Shown here: positions 1 to 8,392 of the stretch, in pieces | Layout: every line of letters starts with the position of its first letter | How positions within the stretch are numbered: the first letter of the stretch is position 1 | Assembly (NCBI RefSeq): GCF_029222705.1 | Contig: NZ_JARGZF010000001.1 | Coordinates: 2,228,437-2,292,436, forward strand | Source of the DNA: Knoellia sp. p5-6-4 | GTDB lineage: Bacteria > Actinomycetota > Actinomycetes > Actinomycetales > Dermatophilaceae | Reading direction: 5' to 3' | DNA: 64,000 nt | Notes under the pieces: generated by a model | What the model saw: the letters and a program-made list of their open reading frames with translations, nothing else | Told to the model about the DNA's origin: nothing | Database searches by the model: none | Program-made: the position numbers and the translations under genes

Positions 1-110
1 GCGGTCGCGCTGAGACGCGGCGCGCGGTGCGGCACGGGTGCGCGGCGCGGCATACACGCAGCCCTTCGACGAGAAGGCGGGTCCCCCTGGACGGTGTGCT
101 CGGACGTGCG
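1..110. other. Non-coding window edge
   Basis: No convincing gene is seen here. The open frames that cross it are GC-rich shadow frames. It holds one copy of the dispersed octamer (48-55) and lies downstream of the minus-strand gene that ends at 111. Confidence 0.5.
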
Positions 111-410
111 TCAGTCGAAGCCCAGCGCCCTCGGCAGGGCCGGGCCGAAGCGGCGGACCAGCTCGGCATAGCGCTCGTGCTCCACGGACAGCTCCTCGAG
201 CTCGTCCTCGGTCTCACCCACGTCGGTGTCCGGGTGCCGCGTCGGCCCCACGCCGGGCTCGATGGAGACCGGCGCGGTCCACGCGTGGCCCCTGTCGCAG
301 GCGAACAGCACGAGGTCCCCGCTGACGAACACGCTCAGCTCGCCGTCGTCGTCGGTGTGCTTCATCGGGGACACCACAGAAGACTGCTCCGCACCACCTC
401 CTGCGCGCAC
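111..410 (-). CDS. Small acidic hypothetical protein
   Basis: A 99-residue protein if read from the GTG at 410; the internal ATG at 365, giving MKHTDDDGELSV, is an equally likely start and would leave 84 residues. I do not recognise a family. The body is rich in Asp and Glu and holds a short FACDRGHAW stretch that could bind a metal, but one Cys and one His are not enough to claim it. No membrane segment or signal peptide is seen. Third-position GC bias and the lack of a better frame on the other strand support it as coding. It contains a CTATGCCG variant of the dispersed octamer, read as Tyr-Ala. Confidence 0.55.
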   Translation of the reverse strand: MRAGGGAEQSSVVSPMKHTDDDGELSVFVSGDLVLFACDRGHAWTAPVSIEPGVGPTRHPDTDVGETEDELEELSVEHERYAELVRRFGPALPRALGFD

Positions 411-531
411 CCAGCAAAATGCGCAGGCACTGTCGCCGCGAGGCGAGCCGGTCTACCCTTGGTCCTGCGGGCGCATGGCCCGTTCGGTCGAGGCGTACTA
501 GGCCTAAGCGCGCAGAACAGGGGAGGTCGTC

Positions 532-765
532 ATGGCGGAGGCAGCCGCGGAAGCCGCTCCCCAGCCTCGCTCCCGACTCCACGACCGTCTGGCCGGATGG
601 TGGTCGCACTGGCTGGGCCGGCACGCGCCGCTGATGGACGACCCGGGGCTGGGTCGCCTCGACCGCTTCGACGGGGTCGCGCCCGGCAGCGAGAGCCCCG
701 CGCGACGCGACCGTCTCGGCGGGTCCGGCGCTTCCCCGGACCTCCCGGGCAGGAGCACCCGCTAG
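532..765 (+). CDS. Small hypothetical protein
   Basis: A 77-residue protein preceded by a good ribosome binding site (GGGGAGG, about 6 bases before the ATG). The N-terminus is Ala/Glu-rich, followed by a short aromatic segment (LAGWWSHWLGRH) and a charged C-terminal tail rich in Arg and Asp. I recognise no family. The binding site is the main reason to prefer this frame over the longer opposite-strand frames that cover the same bases. It lies just upstream of the CapA-type gene in the same direction. Confidence 0.45.
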   Translation: MAEAAAEAAPQPRSRLHDRLAGWWSHWLGRHAPLMDDPGLGRLDRFDGVAPGSESPARRDRLGGSGASPDLPGRSTR

Positions 766-810
766 CCGCATGACCTCTGGCCCTGCGCAGATCCGCCCGG
801 GGCACGTAGT

Positions 811-840
811 CAGGAGGCATGGCGGCAGGAGGCATGGCGG
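811..840 (+). repeat. 15-bp tandem repeat duplicating RBS and start codon
   Basis: CAGGAGGCATGGCGG occurs twice head to tail (811-825 and 826-840). Each copy carries an AGGAGG and an ATG in the same frame, so the next gene has two candidate initiation sites five codons apart. Within one copy the AGGAGG-ATG spacing is only one base, too short. The AGGAGG of copy 1 lies about 14 bases before the ATG of copy 2, longer than usual but possible. Confidence 0.8.
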
Positions 841-1949
841 CGGAGCTCCGACTCGTCCTGGCCGGCGACGTCATGACGGGCCGGGGGATCGACCAGGTGC
901 TGCCTCACCCCGTACCGCCCGAGCTGCACGAGGACTACGTGCACGATGCCCGGACCTACGTCGCCCTCGCCGAGCGCGTCAACGGCGCGATCCCGCGGGC
1001 CGTCGAGCCCACCTGGCCCTGGGGTGAGGCCCTGGCGGCCATGGACGGTTTCGGCCCGGCGGTGCGGATCCTGAACCTCGAGACCAGCGTCACCGAGAGC
1101 GCGGACTGGGCCCGCGGCAAGGCCGTCACCTACCGGATGAGCCCGGCCAACCTCGACGTCGTCGCCGTCGCCCGAGCGGACGTGTGGGCGCTGGCCAACA
1201 ACCACGTGCTGGACTACGGCCGGTCCGGCCTGCTGGAGACCCTGCGCGTCCTGGCCGGCGCCGGCCTGCGCACGGCCGGTGCCGGGCAGGACGAGCGCGA
1301 CGCCTGGCGGCCGGCCGTCGTCGAGTGCGGCGGAGGCCAGCGGGTGGTCGTGGTCTCGGTCGGCGACACCTCCAGCGGGGTGCCCCCGCAGTGGGCTGCC
1401 GGGCCGGGACGGCCGGGTGTGGCGCTGCTGCCCGACCTCGGCCGGGGGACGGCTCACCGGGTGGCCGAGCGGCTGCTCGAGGGCGGCCGCCCCGGCGACC
1501 TGCGCGTCGTGTCGATCCACTGGGGAGGCAACTGGGGCTACGAGGTCCTGCACGAGCACCGTCGTTTCGCCCACGCCCTGGTGGACGCCGGGGTGCACGT
1601 CGTCCACGGGCACTCCTCGCACCACCCGCGGCCCATCGAGGTCTACCGGGGAGGGCTGGTGCTCTACGGGTGCGGTGACCTGGTCAACGACTACGAGGGC
1701 ATCGGCGGCTTCGAGGCCTACCGCGACGACCTGCGGGCGCTGTACCTCGCCCGCCTCGACCCGGGCGCCGCCGGGGTGCTCGGGCTGAGGCTCGTGCCCC
1801 TGGTCGTGCGGCGGTTCCGGCTCGAGCGGGCGTCCCCCGACGACACCCGCTGGCTCGGCGACACCCTCAGCCGGGCCGGGCGCTCTGTGGGGACCGCCCT
1901 CGGCGTGGCCGAGGAGGCGGACGGCCCGGTCCTGGACGTGCGCTGGTGA
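819..1949 (+). CDS. CapA family protein (poly-gamma-glutamate capsule type metallophosphatase fold)
   Basis: A 376-residue protein of the PGA_cap/CapA family, members of which act in poly-gamma-glutamate or surface polymer synthesis and have a calcineurin-like fold. Family motifs run in order: LAGDVMTGRGID near the N-terminus (metal-binding Asp), LNLETSVT, ALANNHVLDYG (Asn-Asn-His) around residues 125-135, VVSIHWGGNWGY near 230, and HGHSSHHPRPIEVY with LYGCGDLVNDY near 265-290. There is no signal peptide or membrane segment, so it is probably cytosolic, unlike membrane-anchored CapA. No capB or capC lies nearby, so a true capsule role is doubtful. The start could be 819 or 834 because of the tandem repeat. 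Confidence 0.85.
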   Translation: MAAGGMAAELRLVLAGDVMTGRGIDQVLPHPVPPELHEDYVHDARTYVALAERVNGAIPRAVEPTWPWGEALAAMDGFGPAVRILNLETSVTESADWARGKAVTYRMSPANLDVVAVARADVWALANNHVLDYGRSGLLETLRVLAGAGLRTAGAGQDERDAWRPAVVECGGGQRVVVVSVGDTSSGVPPQWAAGPGRPGVALLPDLGRGTAHRVAERLLEGGRPGDLRVVSIHWGGNWGYEVLHEHRRFAHALVDAGVHVVHGHSSHHPRPIEVYRGGLVLYGCGDLVNDYEGIGGFEAYRDDLRALYLARLDPGAAGVLGLRLVPLVVRRFRLERASPDDTRWLGDTLSRAGRSVGTALGVAEEADGPVLDVRW

Positions 1950-2012
1950 CCGAGGCCGTCTGCTTCTGGACACCTGTGCGACCCTTGAGCTGCCCCCACA
2001 GGGAGGAATGCC

Positions 2013-3029
2013 GTGCCGCGCACAGGTCAGCTCGCGGGCCTCGACCTGCTCCACTTCCGTCCGCACGCCGGCGCGCACCGGGTGGCCCTGCGGGCCGGCA
2101 CCTGCGTCTTCGTTCCGCTCCTCACCGTGGCACTGGTCGGGCGCCCGGAGTGGTCGATGTATGCCGCGTTCGGCGCCTTCACGTCGCTGTACGGGCGCAA
2201 CCACGTCCACCTGTCGCGCGCTGCGATGCAGGCGTCCGCCGGAGCGGTGCTGGTGGGCGCCGTGGTGCTCGGGGTGGCCGTGGGGACCCTGCCCAACGCG
2301 GCGTGGGTGGCCGTGCCGGTCGCGGCAGCGGTGGCCGCACTCGCCTCGGTGCTCGCTCGAGCCCAGGACTGGCACCCGCCGGGCTCGCTCTTCGTGGTGT
2401 TCGCCTTCGGGGGATGCGCCTCGGTGCCCCACACGTCGGCCGACTCGCGGCCCGCCCTGCTGGTGTCGGGGCTCTCTGCGCTCTTCGCCCTCGCCGTCGG
2501 GGCGGTCGGGGGACTCGCCCGCGGTGACCGCGCGCAGCCGTCGCGCGTGCGGCTGCACCGGTCGTGGCTGCCGCTGCAGGACGCCGTGGCCGCAGGGGTC
2601 GCTGGTGGCCTCGCCACCGCCTCGGGGATCGGCCACCCCTACTGGGCCACCGTCGCTGCCGTGGCTCCGCTGTCGGCGCGGGGCCTGCGGGGGCAGCTGG
2701 CCAGGGGGATCCAGCGGGTCGTGGGCACCCTCCTCGGGCTCGTCACGAGCGCGGTCCTGCTGAGCCTTCACCTGTCGGGGATGGCGCTGCTCACGGTCAT
2801 CGCGGCGCTCCAGGTGGGGGCCGAGCTGCTCGTGGGCCGCAACTACGGGGTGGCGATGCTGGTCATCACCCCGCTCGCCCTGCTGATGGGGCAGGCAGCC
2901 GACGAGCAGCCCGTCGCCCAGCTCCTGTTCGACCGCGGGGTGGAGACCGTGATCGGCAGCGCGGTCGGTCTGGCCCTCGTCCTTGGCCTCCACCTCCACC
3001 GTCGGCGCCGCGGCGCCGCGCGCAGGTGA
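2013..3029 (+). CDS. FUSC-like integral membrane protein
   Basis: A 338-residue membrane protein resembling the FUSC / aromatic acid exporter (YccS/AaeB) superfamily. It has two hydrophobic halves, residues about 25-170 and 190-325, each with several predicted membrane segments. Each half carries the family pattern in which an aromatic-containing segment (EWSMYAAFGAFTSLYGR; GHPYWATVAAVAPLSARG) is followed by a polar Arg-rich loop. The start is the GTG at 2013, preceded by GGGAGG 7-8 bases upstream. The large cytosolic domains of AaeB are absent, so this is a minimal two-half version. The substrate cannot be read from sequence. It converges on the GNAT gene with a 7-base gap. Confidence 0.7.
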   Translation: MPRTGQLAGLDLLHFRPHAGAHRVALRAGTCVFVPLLTVALVGRPEWSMYAAFGAFTSLYGRNHVHLSRAAMQASAGAVLVGAVVLGVAVGTLPNAAWVAVPVAAAVAALASVLARAQDWHPPGSLFVVFAFGGCASVPHTSADSRPALLVSGLSALFALAVGAVGGLARGDRAQPSRVRLHRSWLPLQDAVAAGVAGGLATASGIGHPYWATVAAVAPLSARGLRGQLARGIQRVVGTLLGLVTSAVLLSLHLSGMALLTVIAALQVGAELLVGRNYGVAMLVITPLALLMGQAADEQPVAQLLFDRGVETVIGSAVGLALVLGLHLHRRRRGAARR

Positions 3030-3036
3030 GGCCGAC

Positions 3037-3456
3037 TCAGCCCCGGCCCGGACGCAGCACCTGCCACATCCCGACGGTGTTCTCCGCGACGAACCCCTCG
3101 CTGGCGTACAGGCCCTGGCCGTCGGGGGTGGCGAAGAGGCCGACGAAGCAGTCCGCGCCGGCGATCTGCATCACCTGGTCGCGCAGCCGGGCGACGACCT
3201 GCCGCCCGAGGCCGCGGCGCTGGTGGTCGGGGTGCACCGCGACGTCCTGGATGTAGAAGTAGAAGGCGCCGTCACCGACGACCCGGCCCATCGCGACGGG
3301 ACCGCCGTCGGGGTCGTAGGCGACCACGCCGCACACCGAGCCGGCCAGGGACGCCGGCACCGACTCCCAGTGGAAGTCGTCGTGCCAGCCCACGGCGATC
3401 GCGAGCGCGCCGTGCTCCTCCACCGTCGGCACGGCGTCGACGAACCGGTAGCCCAT
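3037..3456 (-). CDS. GNAT family N-acetyltransferase
   Basis: A 139-residue acetyltransferase. The acetyl-CoA binding motif A is clear: DVAVHPDHQRRGLGRQVV (Q/R-x-x-G-x-G/A). It is followed by the helix ARLRDQVMQIAGADCFVGLFATPDGQGLYASEGF, in which the Tyr near the end matches the usual general acid position. The true start is the ATG at 3456, not the longer upstream frame: GAGGAGGAGAC sits directly before it. It is downstream of the MATE exporter by 25 bases on the same strand, so the pair is probably one operon, perhaps efflux plus acetylation of the same toxic compound (inference). Confidence 0.85.
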   Translation of the reverse strand: MGYRFVDAVPTVEEHGALAIAVGWHDDFHWESVPASLAGSVCGVVAYDPDGGPVAMGRVVGDGAFYFYIQDVAVHPDHQRRGLGRQVVARLRDQVMQIAGADCFVGLFATPDGQGLYASEGFVAENTVGMWQVLRPGRG

Positions 3457-3481
3457 GTCTCCTCCTCGGGTCCAGGCGGTC

Positions 3482-4936
3482 TCAGACGCCCGCGGGCATC
3501 TCGGCCGGCGGCGTCGGGAGGACGCCCTCTGCTGGTGCGGCCACGCTGTCCTCGTCGTGACCGGTGCGGGCGAGCACGTCCCAGCGCAGGCGGCGGGCCC
3601 GCCACGTGAAGACGGCCAGTTTGGCGACCTCCTCGACGACCCGGGCGACGAACACGCCGAGCACGCCAAGCGGGGTGTGCAACCCGAGCAGCACCGCGAG
3701 GGGCAGGCCCACCACGAAGGCGCCGACGACGTCGCCGATGATCACCCCGCGCACGTCGTTGCCGCTGGGCAGCACGCCGGCGCCGAGGATCATGTTGCGC
3801 ACCTTGACGACCTGGAACACCGCGTTGACGGCGATGCCGAGCATGGCCATCGCGCGCACGTCGTCCCCGGCGTCGCGGAACAGCGGCTCGAGCAGGAGCA
3901 CGCTGGCACCGAAGAGCACACCGAAGAGGGCTCCGGTGCCGATTCCCGCGCGCGTCAGCCGGTTCACCCACCGGGCCGCCCCGGCGGCGTCGCCCTGGCC
4001 GACCGCCCGGCCGACCAGTGTCGTGGTGGCACTCATCAGCCCGATGCTGCCGACGATGAAGACCCCCTCGAGCGTGTGCACGATCTGAGCGGCGGCCAGG
4101 GCCTCGTCACCGAGCTGCTGGAACACCACGTTGTAGAGGAACGTGCCGCCGGTCCAGAACAGCTCGGTCACCCCGAGCGGCAGGGCCAGCACGAACAGGG
4201 GCACGACCACCCGACGCCACTCGGCACGGTCGACCGGCAGGCGCCACGACACGACCCCGCGCGAGCCGTAGGCCATCGACACGAGGATGCCGGCCTTGGC
4301 CGTGGCGGTCACCAGCGTGGCCCACCCGGCGCCGGCGGCACCGAGGGCCGGAGCCGGCCCGGCACCGGTGACGAGCGTCCAGGCGAGGGCCGAGTTGGCC
4401 AGCACCGTGACCGTCGTGGCGACCATCGGGCTGGCCGGCCGCCCCACCGAGCGCAGGACGCCGCTGAGGATGGCGCTCAGCATGGTCGGCAGGGTCGCGA
4501 GGGCGATGAGCCGGAAGTAGTCGGTGCCCGCTGCGGCCACCGTCGGCGACGCGCCGGTCAGCGTGAGCAGGTGGTCGGCCCACAGGAACGGCAGCACGGA
4601 GGCGACCAGGCCGAGGGCACCGGCGACGAGCACGGCGGCGGTGACGGTGTGGTTCACCTCGGTGCGGCGCCCGGCGCCGAAGGCCCGCGCCACCAGGATG
4701 CTCACCGACGTCCCCAGGCACCCCAGGGTGATGATGAGGATGAAGGACAGGCTGTTCGCGAAGCCGACCGCCGCGATCGCGGTGGCGCCGAGGGTGCCGA
4801 CCACGACCTGGTTGACGAAGTTCAGCACCAGCATCAGCACGAACTCCGCGCTCACCGGCACCGCGATCTGCACGATCTCCCGCCGCGGCGTGACCACGGC
4901 CGGGGAGCGGCGCGCGGACAGGGTGGGGCGGCGCAT
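3482..4936 (-). CDS. MATE family efflux transporter
   Basis: A 484-residue protein with twelve predicted membrane segments in two related halves, as expected for the MATE multidrug/Na+ or H+ antiporter fold. The first half opens with [28 protein letters not shown] family-like [10 protein letters not shown] (VxxxxGAxxR) follows the second helix, and the second half repeats the pattern with [18 protein letters not shown]. The length fits the family (440-490). The ATG at 4936 has GAAAGG ten bases upstream. The charged C-terminal tail after residue about 450 is not part of the transport core. It is followed by the GNAT gene on the same strand. The substrate is unknown. Confidence 0.87.
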   Translation of the reverse strand: MRRPTLSARRSPAVVTPRREIVQIAVPVSAEFVLMLVLNFVNQVVVGTLGATAIAAVGFANSLSFILIITLGCLGTSVSILVARAFGAGRRTEVNHTVTAAVLVAGALGLVASVLPFLWADHLLTLTGASPTVAAAGTDYFRLIALATLPTMLSAILSGVLRSVGRPASPMVATTVTVLANSALAWTLVTGAGPAPALGAAGAGWATLVTATAKAGILVSMAYGSRGVVSWRLPVDRAEWRRVVVPLFVLALPLGVTELFWTGGTFLYNVVFQQLGDEALAAAQIVHTLEGVFIVGSIGLMSATTTLVGRAVGQGDAAGAARWVNRLTRAGIGTGALFGVLFGASVLLLEPLFRDAGDDVRAMAMLGIAVNAVFQVVKVRNMILGAGVLPSGNDVRGVIIGDVVGAFVVGLPLAVLLGLHTPLGVLGVFVARVVEEVAKLAVFTWRARRLRWDVLARTGHDEDSVAAPAEGVLPTPPAEMPAGV

Positions 4937-5082
4937 GGCAGTGCCTTTCAGAGAGGAGAGGGGAGAGGCCCGGGACGGACGCCGCCGTTGGCGCCGCGGG
5001 CAGGAGAGATGTTACGACCCGGAACCGACGGCCCGACACCGCTTTTCTTTGGGAGGCACGGTCGGGGCGCGGTGGGCAAGGC

Positions 5083-5125
5083 AGCGGTATGCCGCGGGAG
5101 CACGGCGCGCACACGGCATACCGCT
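5083..5125 (-). terminator. Terminator-like hairpin built from an inverted pair of the dispersed octamer
   Basis: Perfect 12-base arms at 5083-5094 and 5114-5125 with a 19-base loop, each arm containing GTATGCCG. It lies 27 bases beyond the stop of the LuxR-type gene and upstream of the MATE start, where a terminator for the regulator is expected. There is no T-run, as is common in high-GC actinobacteria. Confidence 0.6.
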
Positions 5126-5151
5126 CGTGGGTGGTGTGCGTCCCGCGCGGG

Positions 5152-6285
5152 TCAGCCGCCGCAGAACCACCCGGAGGGGCCGAGGTCGGCGCCCATGCGC
5201 GGGACGTACTGGTCGAAGTAGATGCGGGCGATGAGCTCGCGGCGGCTGCGCACGTCGGCCTTGTCGAAGACGGACTTCAGGTGGTCCTGCACGGTGTAGG
5301 TCGACACGTGCATCGTCGCGGCGATCTCCTTGGTGTCGACGCCCTGCAGCACCAGCTGGGTCACGTCGCGCTCGCGCTGGGTGAGGTCGAAGGCGGAGAC
5401 CACGAGCGGCACGATCTCCGGCGGCCTGGCCTCCTCGATCGTGACGACCACGTCGCCGCTCACGCCGTCAGGGCCCATGAGCGGCGTCGCGTGGAGCACC
5501 AGCCACATGCCGCTGCGAGAGCGGACCCGGCTGCGCGGGGGCACTCTGGTCTCGCCGCGGGCGTAGCGCCGGGCCGCGGCCACGAGCGAGGTGATGATGC
5601 CGGTCCAGGTGGCGTTGTGGGTCGGGCTCTCGAGCTCGACGAGCCGCTCCTCGGCGCCGAGGCTGGTCTGCCGCACTTGGTCGTCGGCGCCGATGATGAG
5701 CACGGCGGGGCCGGCCGAGGCCGGCGGCGGGCCGGCGGTGGCGAGCCGGGCGAGCAGACCGGTGCGCACGCCGGCGGCGAAGGCCGCCGAGAGCGAACCG
5801 GCGAAGTCGACCTCGTCCTGCGTGAAGGGGTCGCTGCCGGGGTCGCGGAACAGCGCGGCGCCACCCCAGACCGAGCCGCCGTCGCGGAAGACGACCCGCA
5901 GCTCATCGGTGTAGCCGAAGTTCGGTTGCATGAACTCGCGCATGCGCTGCGACCGACTCACGTCGCCACCAGTGGCCGCGTGCACCCCGACCGACCGGGT
6001 GCCGGCGCGGGAGAGCTCGGTGAAGGTCGTCTCCTCGACGGAGCCGTACTCGATCAGGCCCCACTCGTGGTCATGGCTGTCGCGGCCCTGCAGGTCGCCG
6101 AACTTCCGCGTCCCGGTGAGCAGCTCGGTGCTCGGGTCGACCGTCGCGAGGCAGGCGGCCACGTGGGGCACGGCGCGGTGGAGGGACTCCACGGCCTCGG
6201 AGAGGAAGGTGTCGAGGTCGAGGCCCGCGCGGGCGACCACTTCGACGTCACGCCGCACGCGCTCAGCGGTCAGTGCGCGGCGCAT
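5152..6285 (-). CDS. LuxR-type transcriptional regulator with N-terminal sensor domain
   Basis: A 377-residue regulator. The C-terminal 60 residues are a clear LuxR/GerE helix-turn-helix: FDLTQRERDVTQLVLQGVDT, then KEIAATMHVSTYTVQDHLKSVFDK, with the usual Leu and Val core and recognition helix. The N-terminal ~290 residues look like a GAF-like ligand domain (FGYTDELRVVFRDGGSVWGGAALFR, DPFTQDEVDFAGSLS) followed by a PAS-like stretch, a layout common in actinobacterial orphan regulators. No phospho-acceptor receiver domain is present. The chosen start is the ATG at 6285; the longer frame upstream crosses the divergent genes and is a shadow. It is divergent from RidA and the FAD oxidase, which it probably controls (inference). 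Confidence 0.85.
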   Translation of the reverse strand: MRRALTAERVRRDVEVVARAGLDLDTFLSEAVESLHRAVPHVAACLATVDPSTELLTGTRKFGDLQGRDSHDHEWGLIEYGSVEETTFTELSRAGTRSVGVHAATGGDVSRSQRMREFMQPNFGYTDELRVVFRDGGSVWGGAALFRDPGSDPFTQDEVDFAGSLSAAFAAGVRTGLLARLATAGPPPASAGPAVLIIGADDQVRQTSLGAEERLVELESPTHNATWTGIITSLVAAARRYARGETRVPPRSRVRSRSGMWLVLHATPLMGPDGVSGDVVVTIEEARPPEIVPLVVSAFDLTQRERDVTQLVLQGVDTKEIAATMHVSTYTVQDHLKSVFDKADVRSRRELIARIYFDQYVPRMGADLGPSGWFCGG

Positions 6286-6423
6286 GGCGCGAGTCTGACG
6301 GATCGTCCCCGTCGCGGGAATCCCACAAAAGTGGGGGATCCGCGATCCCAGATGCCGGGGGAGGGGAACTCCCCCCGGAACAGGGATGGCCGGGCGGCCC
6401 GCCGAGCCGCGACCGTGGTGGGC

Positions 6424-6843
6424 GTGAACAGCCCGACCACCGCGATGACGCCCGTCACGCCGAGCACCTGGACCGCCTGGTCCCGGGCGCTCGGCTACGA
6501 CCAGGGGCAGCTGCGCGCTGCCCCGCGGGCAGTCCTCACGGTGGCAGCGCAGGGACCGTCGGACTCCGTGGGCCGCCTGGTCCACGACGGCGACCCTGCC
6601 GCGCAGCTGGCCCTGGCCCTGGCCAACCTCGAGGCCGTGCTCGCGGCTGGAGGCATGGCGCCGGCCGACCTGGCTCAGCTGCGGGTCTACACCACCGACA
6701 TGGACGCCACGCTCGACGTCTGGGACACCCTCGCCGAGCGACTCGCGGAGGTGGGGGCGAGCCCGCCCACCACCCTCGTGGGCGTCTGCGCCCTGCCGGT
6801 GCCCGGCATGACGGTCTCGATCGAAGCCGTCGCCATCCGCTGA
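6424..6843 (+). CDS. RidA / YjgF-like protein
   Basis: About 139 residues (132 from the ATG at 6445). The RidA fold is recognised from QLALALANLEAVLAAGGMAP, DLAQLRVYTTDMD and PTTLVGVCALPVPGMTVSIEAVA, the family's C-terminal signature in which the usual Arg of the imine-hydrolysing site (ARVxxAL.) is replaced by GVCAL. RidA proteins hydrolyse reactive enamine or imine intermediates, but loss of that Arg suggests a different ligand or activity here. Neither candidate start (GTG 6424, ATG 6445) has a clear ribosome binding site. It precedes an FAD oxidase by 39 bases and probably shares its transcript. Confidence 0.75.
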   Translation: MNSPTTAMTPVTPSTWTAWSRALGYDQGQLRAAPRAVLTVAAQGPSDSVGRLVHDGDPAAQLALALANLEAVLAAGGMAPADLAQLRVYTTDMDATLDVWDTLAERLAEVGASPPTTLVGVCALPVPGMTVSIEAVAIR

Positions 6844-6882
6844 CCACCCAGCAACACGACACCACCACACGAAGGAAGCACG

Positions 6883-8298
6883 ATGAGCATCGAGACGACC
6901 CTCGATCACCCTGCACCCTCCCTGCGAGCCGAGGCCCTGCGCGGCCTCTGCGGCGGGGCCGTCCACCTGCCCGGCGACCCCGGCTACGAGATGGCCCGTA
7001 TGCCGTGGAACGTCGCCGTCGACCAGCGGCCGGCTGCCGTCGCCTTCCCGCGCAGCGCGACCGAGGCGGCCGAGCTCGTGGTCTGCGCTGCACGAGCCGG
7101 CCTGCGGGTGGCCCCCCAGAGCACCGGCCACGCGGCTGGCCCGCTCGCCGAGGGCTCGCTCGAGGACGTCGTCATCGCGCGCACCTCCGAGATGACGGAG
7201 GTGACCGTCGACCCCTCCGCACAGACGGTCCGGGTGGGCGGCGGTGTCCTGTGGCAGCAGGTCGTGGAGGCGGCCGCACCGCACGGGCTCGCCGCGCTGC
7301 ACGGCAGCTCGCCGGACGTGGCGGTGGCCGGCTACGCGCTCGGCGGCGGCATCGGCTGGTACGCCCGCAAGCTCGGCCTCGCCACCAACAGCATCCTCGC
7401 CGTGGAGATCGTCACGGCTGACGGGCAGGTCAGCCGGGTCGACCACGACAGCGACCACGACCTCTTCTGGGCCGTCCGCGGGGGCGGCGGCAACTTCGGC
7501 CTCGTCACCGCGCTCGAGCTGCGGCTGTACCCCATCGCCGACGCCTACGCCGGCATGCTCCTGTGGGACCGCCAGCACGCCGACGTGGTCGTCCGCGAGT
7601 GGGCCCGCTGGTCGGCGTCTGCCCCCGACGAAGTGACCACCTCGCTACGGGTGATGAGCTTCCCGCCCATGCCGGAGCTCCCGGACTTCATCCGCGGCCG
7701 GCAGCTGGTCGTCATCGACGGTGCGGTGCTCTCCGACGACGGCGCCGCGGAAGAGCTGCTCGCGCCCCTGCGGGACCTGGCTCCGGAGATGGACACCTTC
7801 GCGCGGGTGCCGGCCGCGGCCCTGTCGCGGCTGCACATGGACCCGGAGGGCCCGACCCCCGCCGTCTCCGGGTCGATCATGCTCGACGGGCTCCCCGCGG
7901 AGGCCATCGACGCGTTCCTCGCCGAGGTGGGCCCGGGCTCGACGTCGACGCTGCTCGCCGCCGAGCTGCGCCAGCTCGGCGGAGCCCTGGGCCGTGTCCA
8001 CCACGGCGCGGGCGCGCTGCCGCGACTCGACGCGGCATACGCCGGCTTCTTCGTGGCCATCGCCGCCACGCCCGAGATGGCGGCTCAGGGGCTCCTCGAC
8101 GCCAAGCGGCTCGAGGCGGTCCTGGCGCCCTGGTCGCGCGGGCGGTCGTTCCTCAACTTCAGCGAGGGGCGGGTCGACACGAGCACGGCCTTCGACCACG
8201 ACGTCTGGGTGCGCCTCGGCAACGTGCGGGCCAAGGTCGACCCCGACGGCGTTTTCGTGGCCAACCACCAGATCCCGGCCGCGCGCGGGGGTCGCTGA
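6883..8298 (+). CDS. FAD-binding oxidoreductase, berberine-bridge-enzyme type
   Basis: A 471-residue flavoenzyme of the PCMH/BBE family, which oxidises alcohols, sugars or alkaloid-like substrates with covalently held FAD. The FAD domain shows RPAAVAFPRSATEAAELV, VAPQSTGHAAG with the His that normally makes the 8-alpha-histidyl bond, then ALGGGIGWYARKLGLATNSILAVEIVTADG and WAVRGGGGNFGLVTALE. The second covalent link (Cys of the GxCxTVG segment) is missing; the equivalent is LHGSSPDVAVAG, so attachment is probably single. The C-terminus ends VRAKVDPDGVFVANHQIP, matching the BBE tail. GAAGGA lies seven bases before the ATG. It is cotranscribed with RidA and divergent from a LuxR-type regulator. 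Confidence 0.85.
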   Translation: MSIETTLDHPAPSLRAEALRGLCGGAVHLPGDPGYEMARMPWNVAVDQRPAAVAFPRSATEAAELVVCAARAGLRVAPQSTGHAAGPLAEGSLEDVVIARTSEMTEVTVDPSAQTVRVGGGVLWQQVVEAAAPHGLAALHGSSPDVAVAGYALGGGIGWYARKLGLATNSILAVEIVTADGQVSRVDHDSDHDLFWAVRGGGGNFGLVTALELRLYPIADAYAGMLLWDRQHADVVVREWARWSASAPDEVTTSLRVMSFPPMPELPDFIRGRQLVVIDGAVLSDDGAAEELLAPLRDLAPEMDTFARVPAAALSRLHMDPEGPTPAVSGSIMLDGLPAEAIDAFLAEVGPGSTSTLLAAELRQLGGALGRVHHGAGALPRLDAAYAGFFVAIAATPEMAAQGLLDAKRLEAVLAPWSRGRSFLNFSEGRVDTSTAFDHDVWVRLGNVRAKVDPDGVFVANHQIPAARGGR

Positions 8299-8309
8299 CG
8301 GGTGGGGCA

Positions 8310-8339
8310 GGCCGGGGCGCGCGGGGGCGCGTCCCGGCC
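8310..8339. terminator. Hairpin terminator
   Basis: A 12-base stem (8310-8321 with 8328-8339, one G-T wobble) and a 6-base loop, 11 bases after the FAD oxidase stop and before the convergent DinB gene. Confidence 0.65.
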
Positions 8340-8392
8340 ACCTCGGTGTCGCGGCCTCCCTCGCGGCCCTGGCCGTGGCGGCTGTCGGGGTC

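Noticed and set aside
810..2999. Very long minus-strand open frames opposite clear genes (also 30140-32854, 46553-49186, 49553-52315)
   Set aside because: Their translations are low-complexity Arg/Pro/Gly/His-rich text typical of shadow frames at 72% GC, while the other strand encodes recognisable families.
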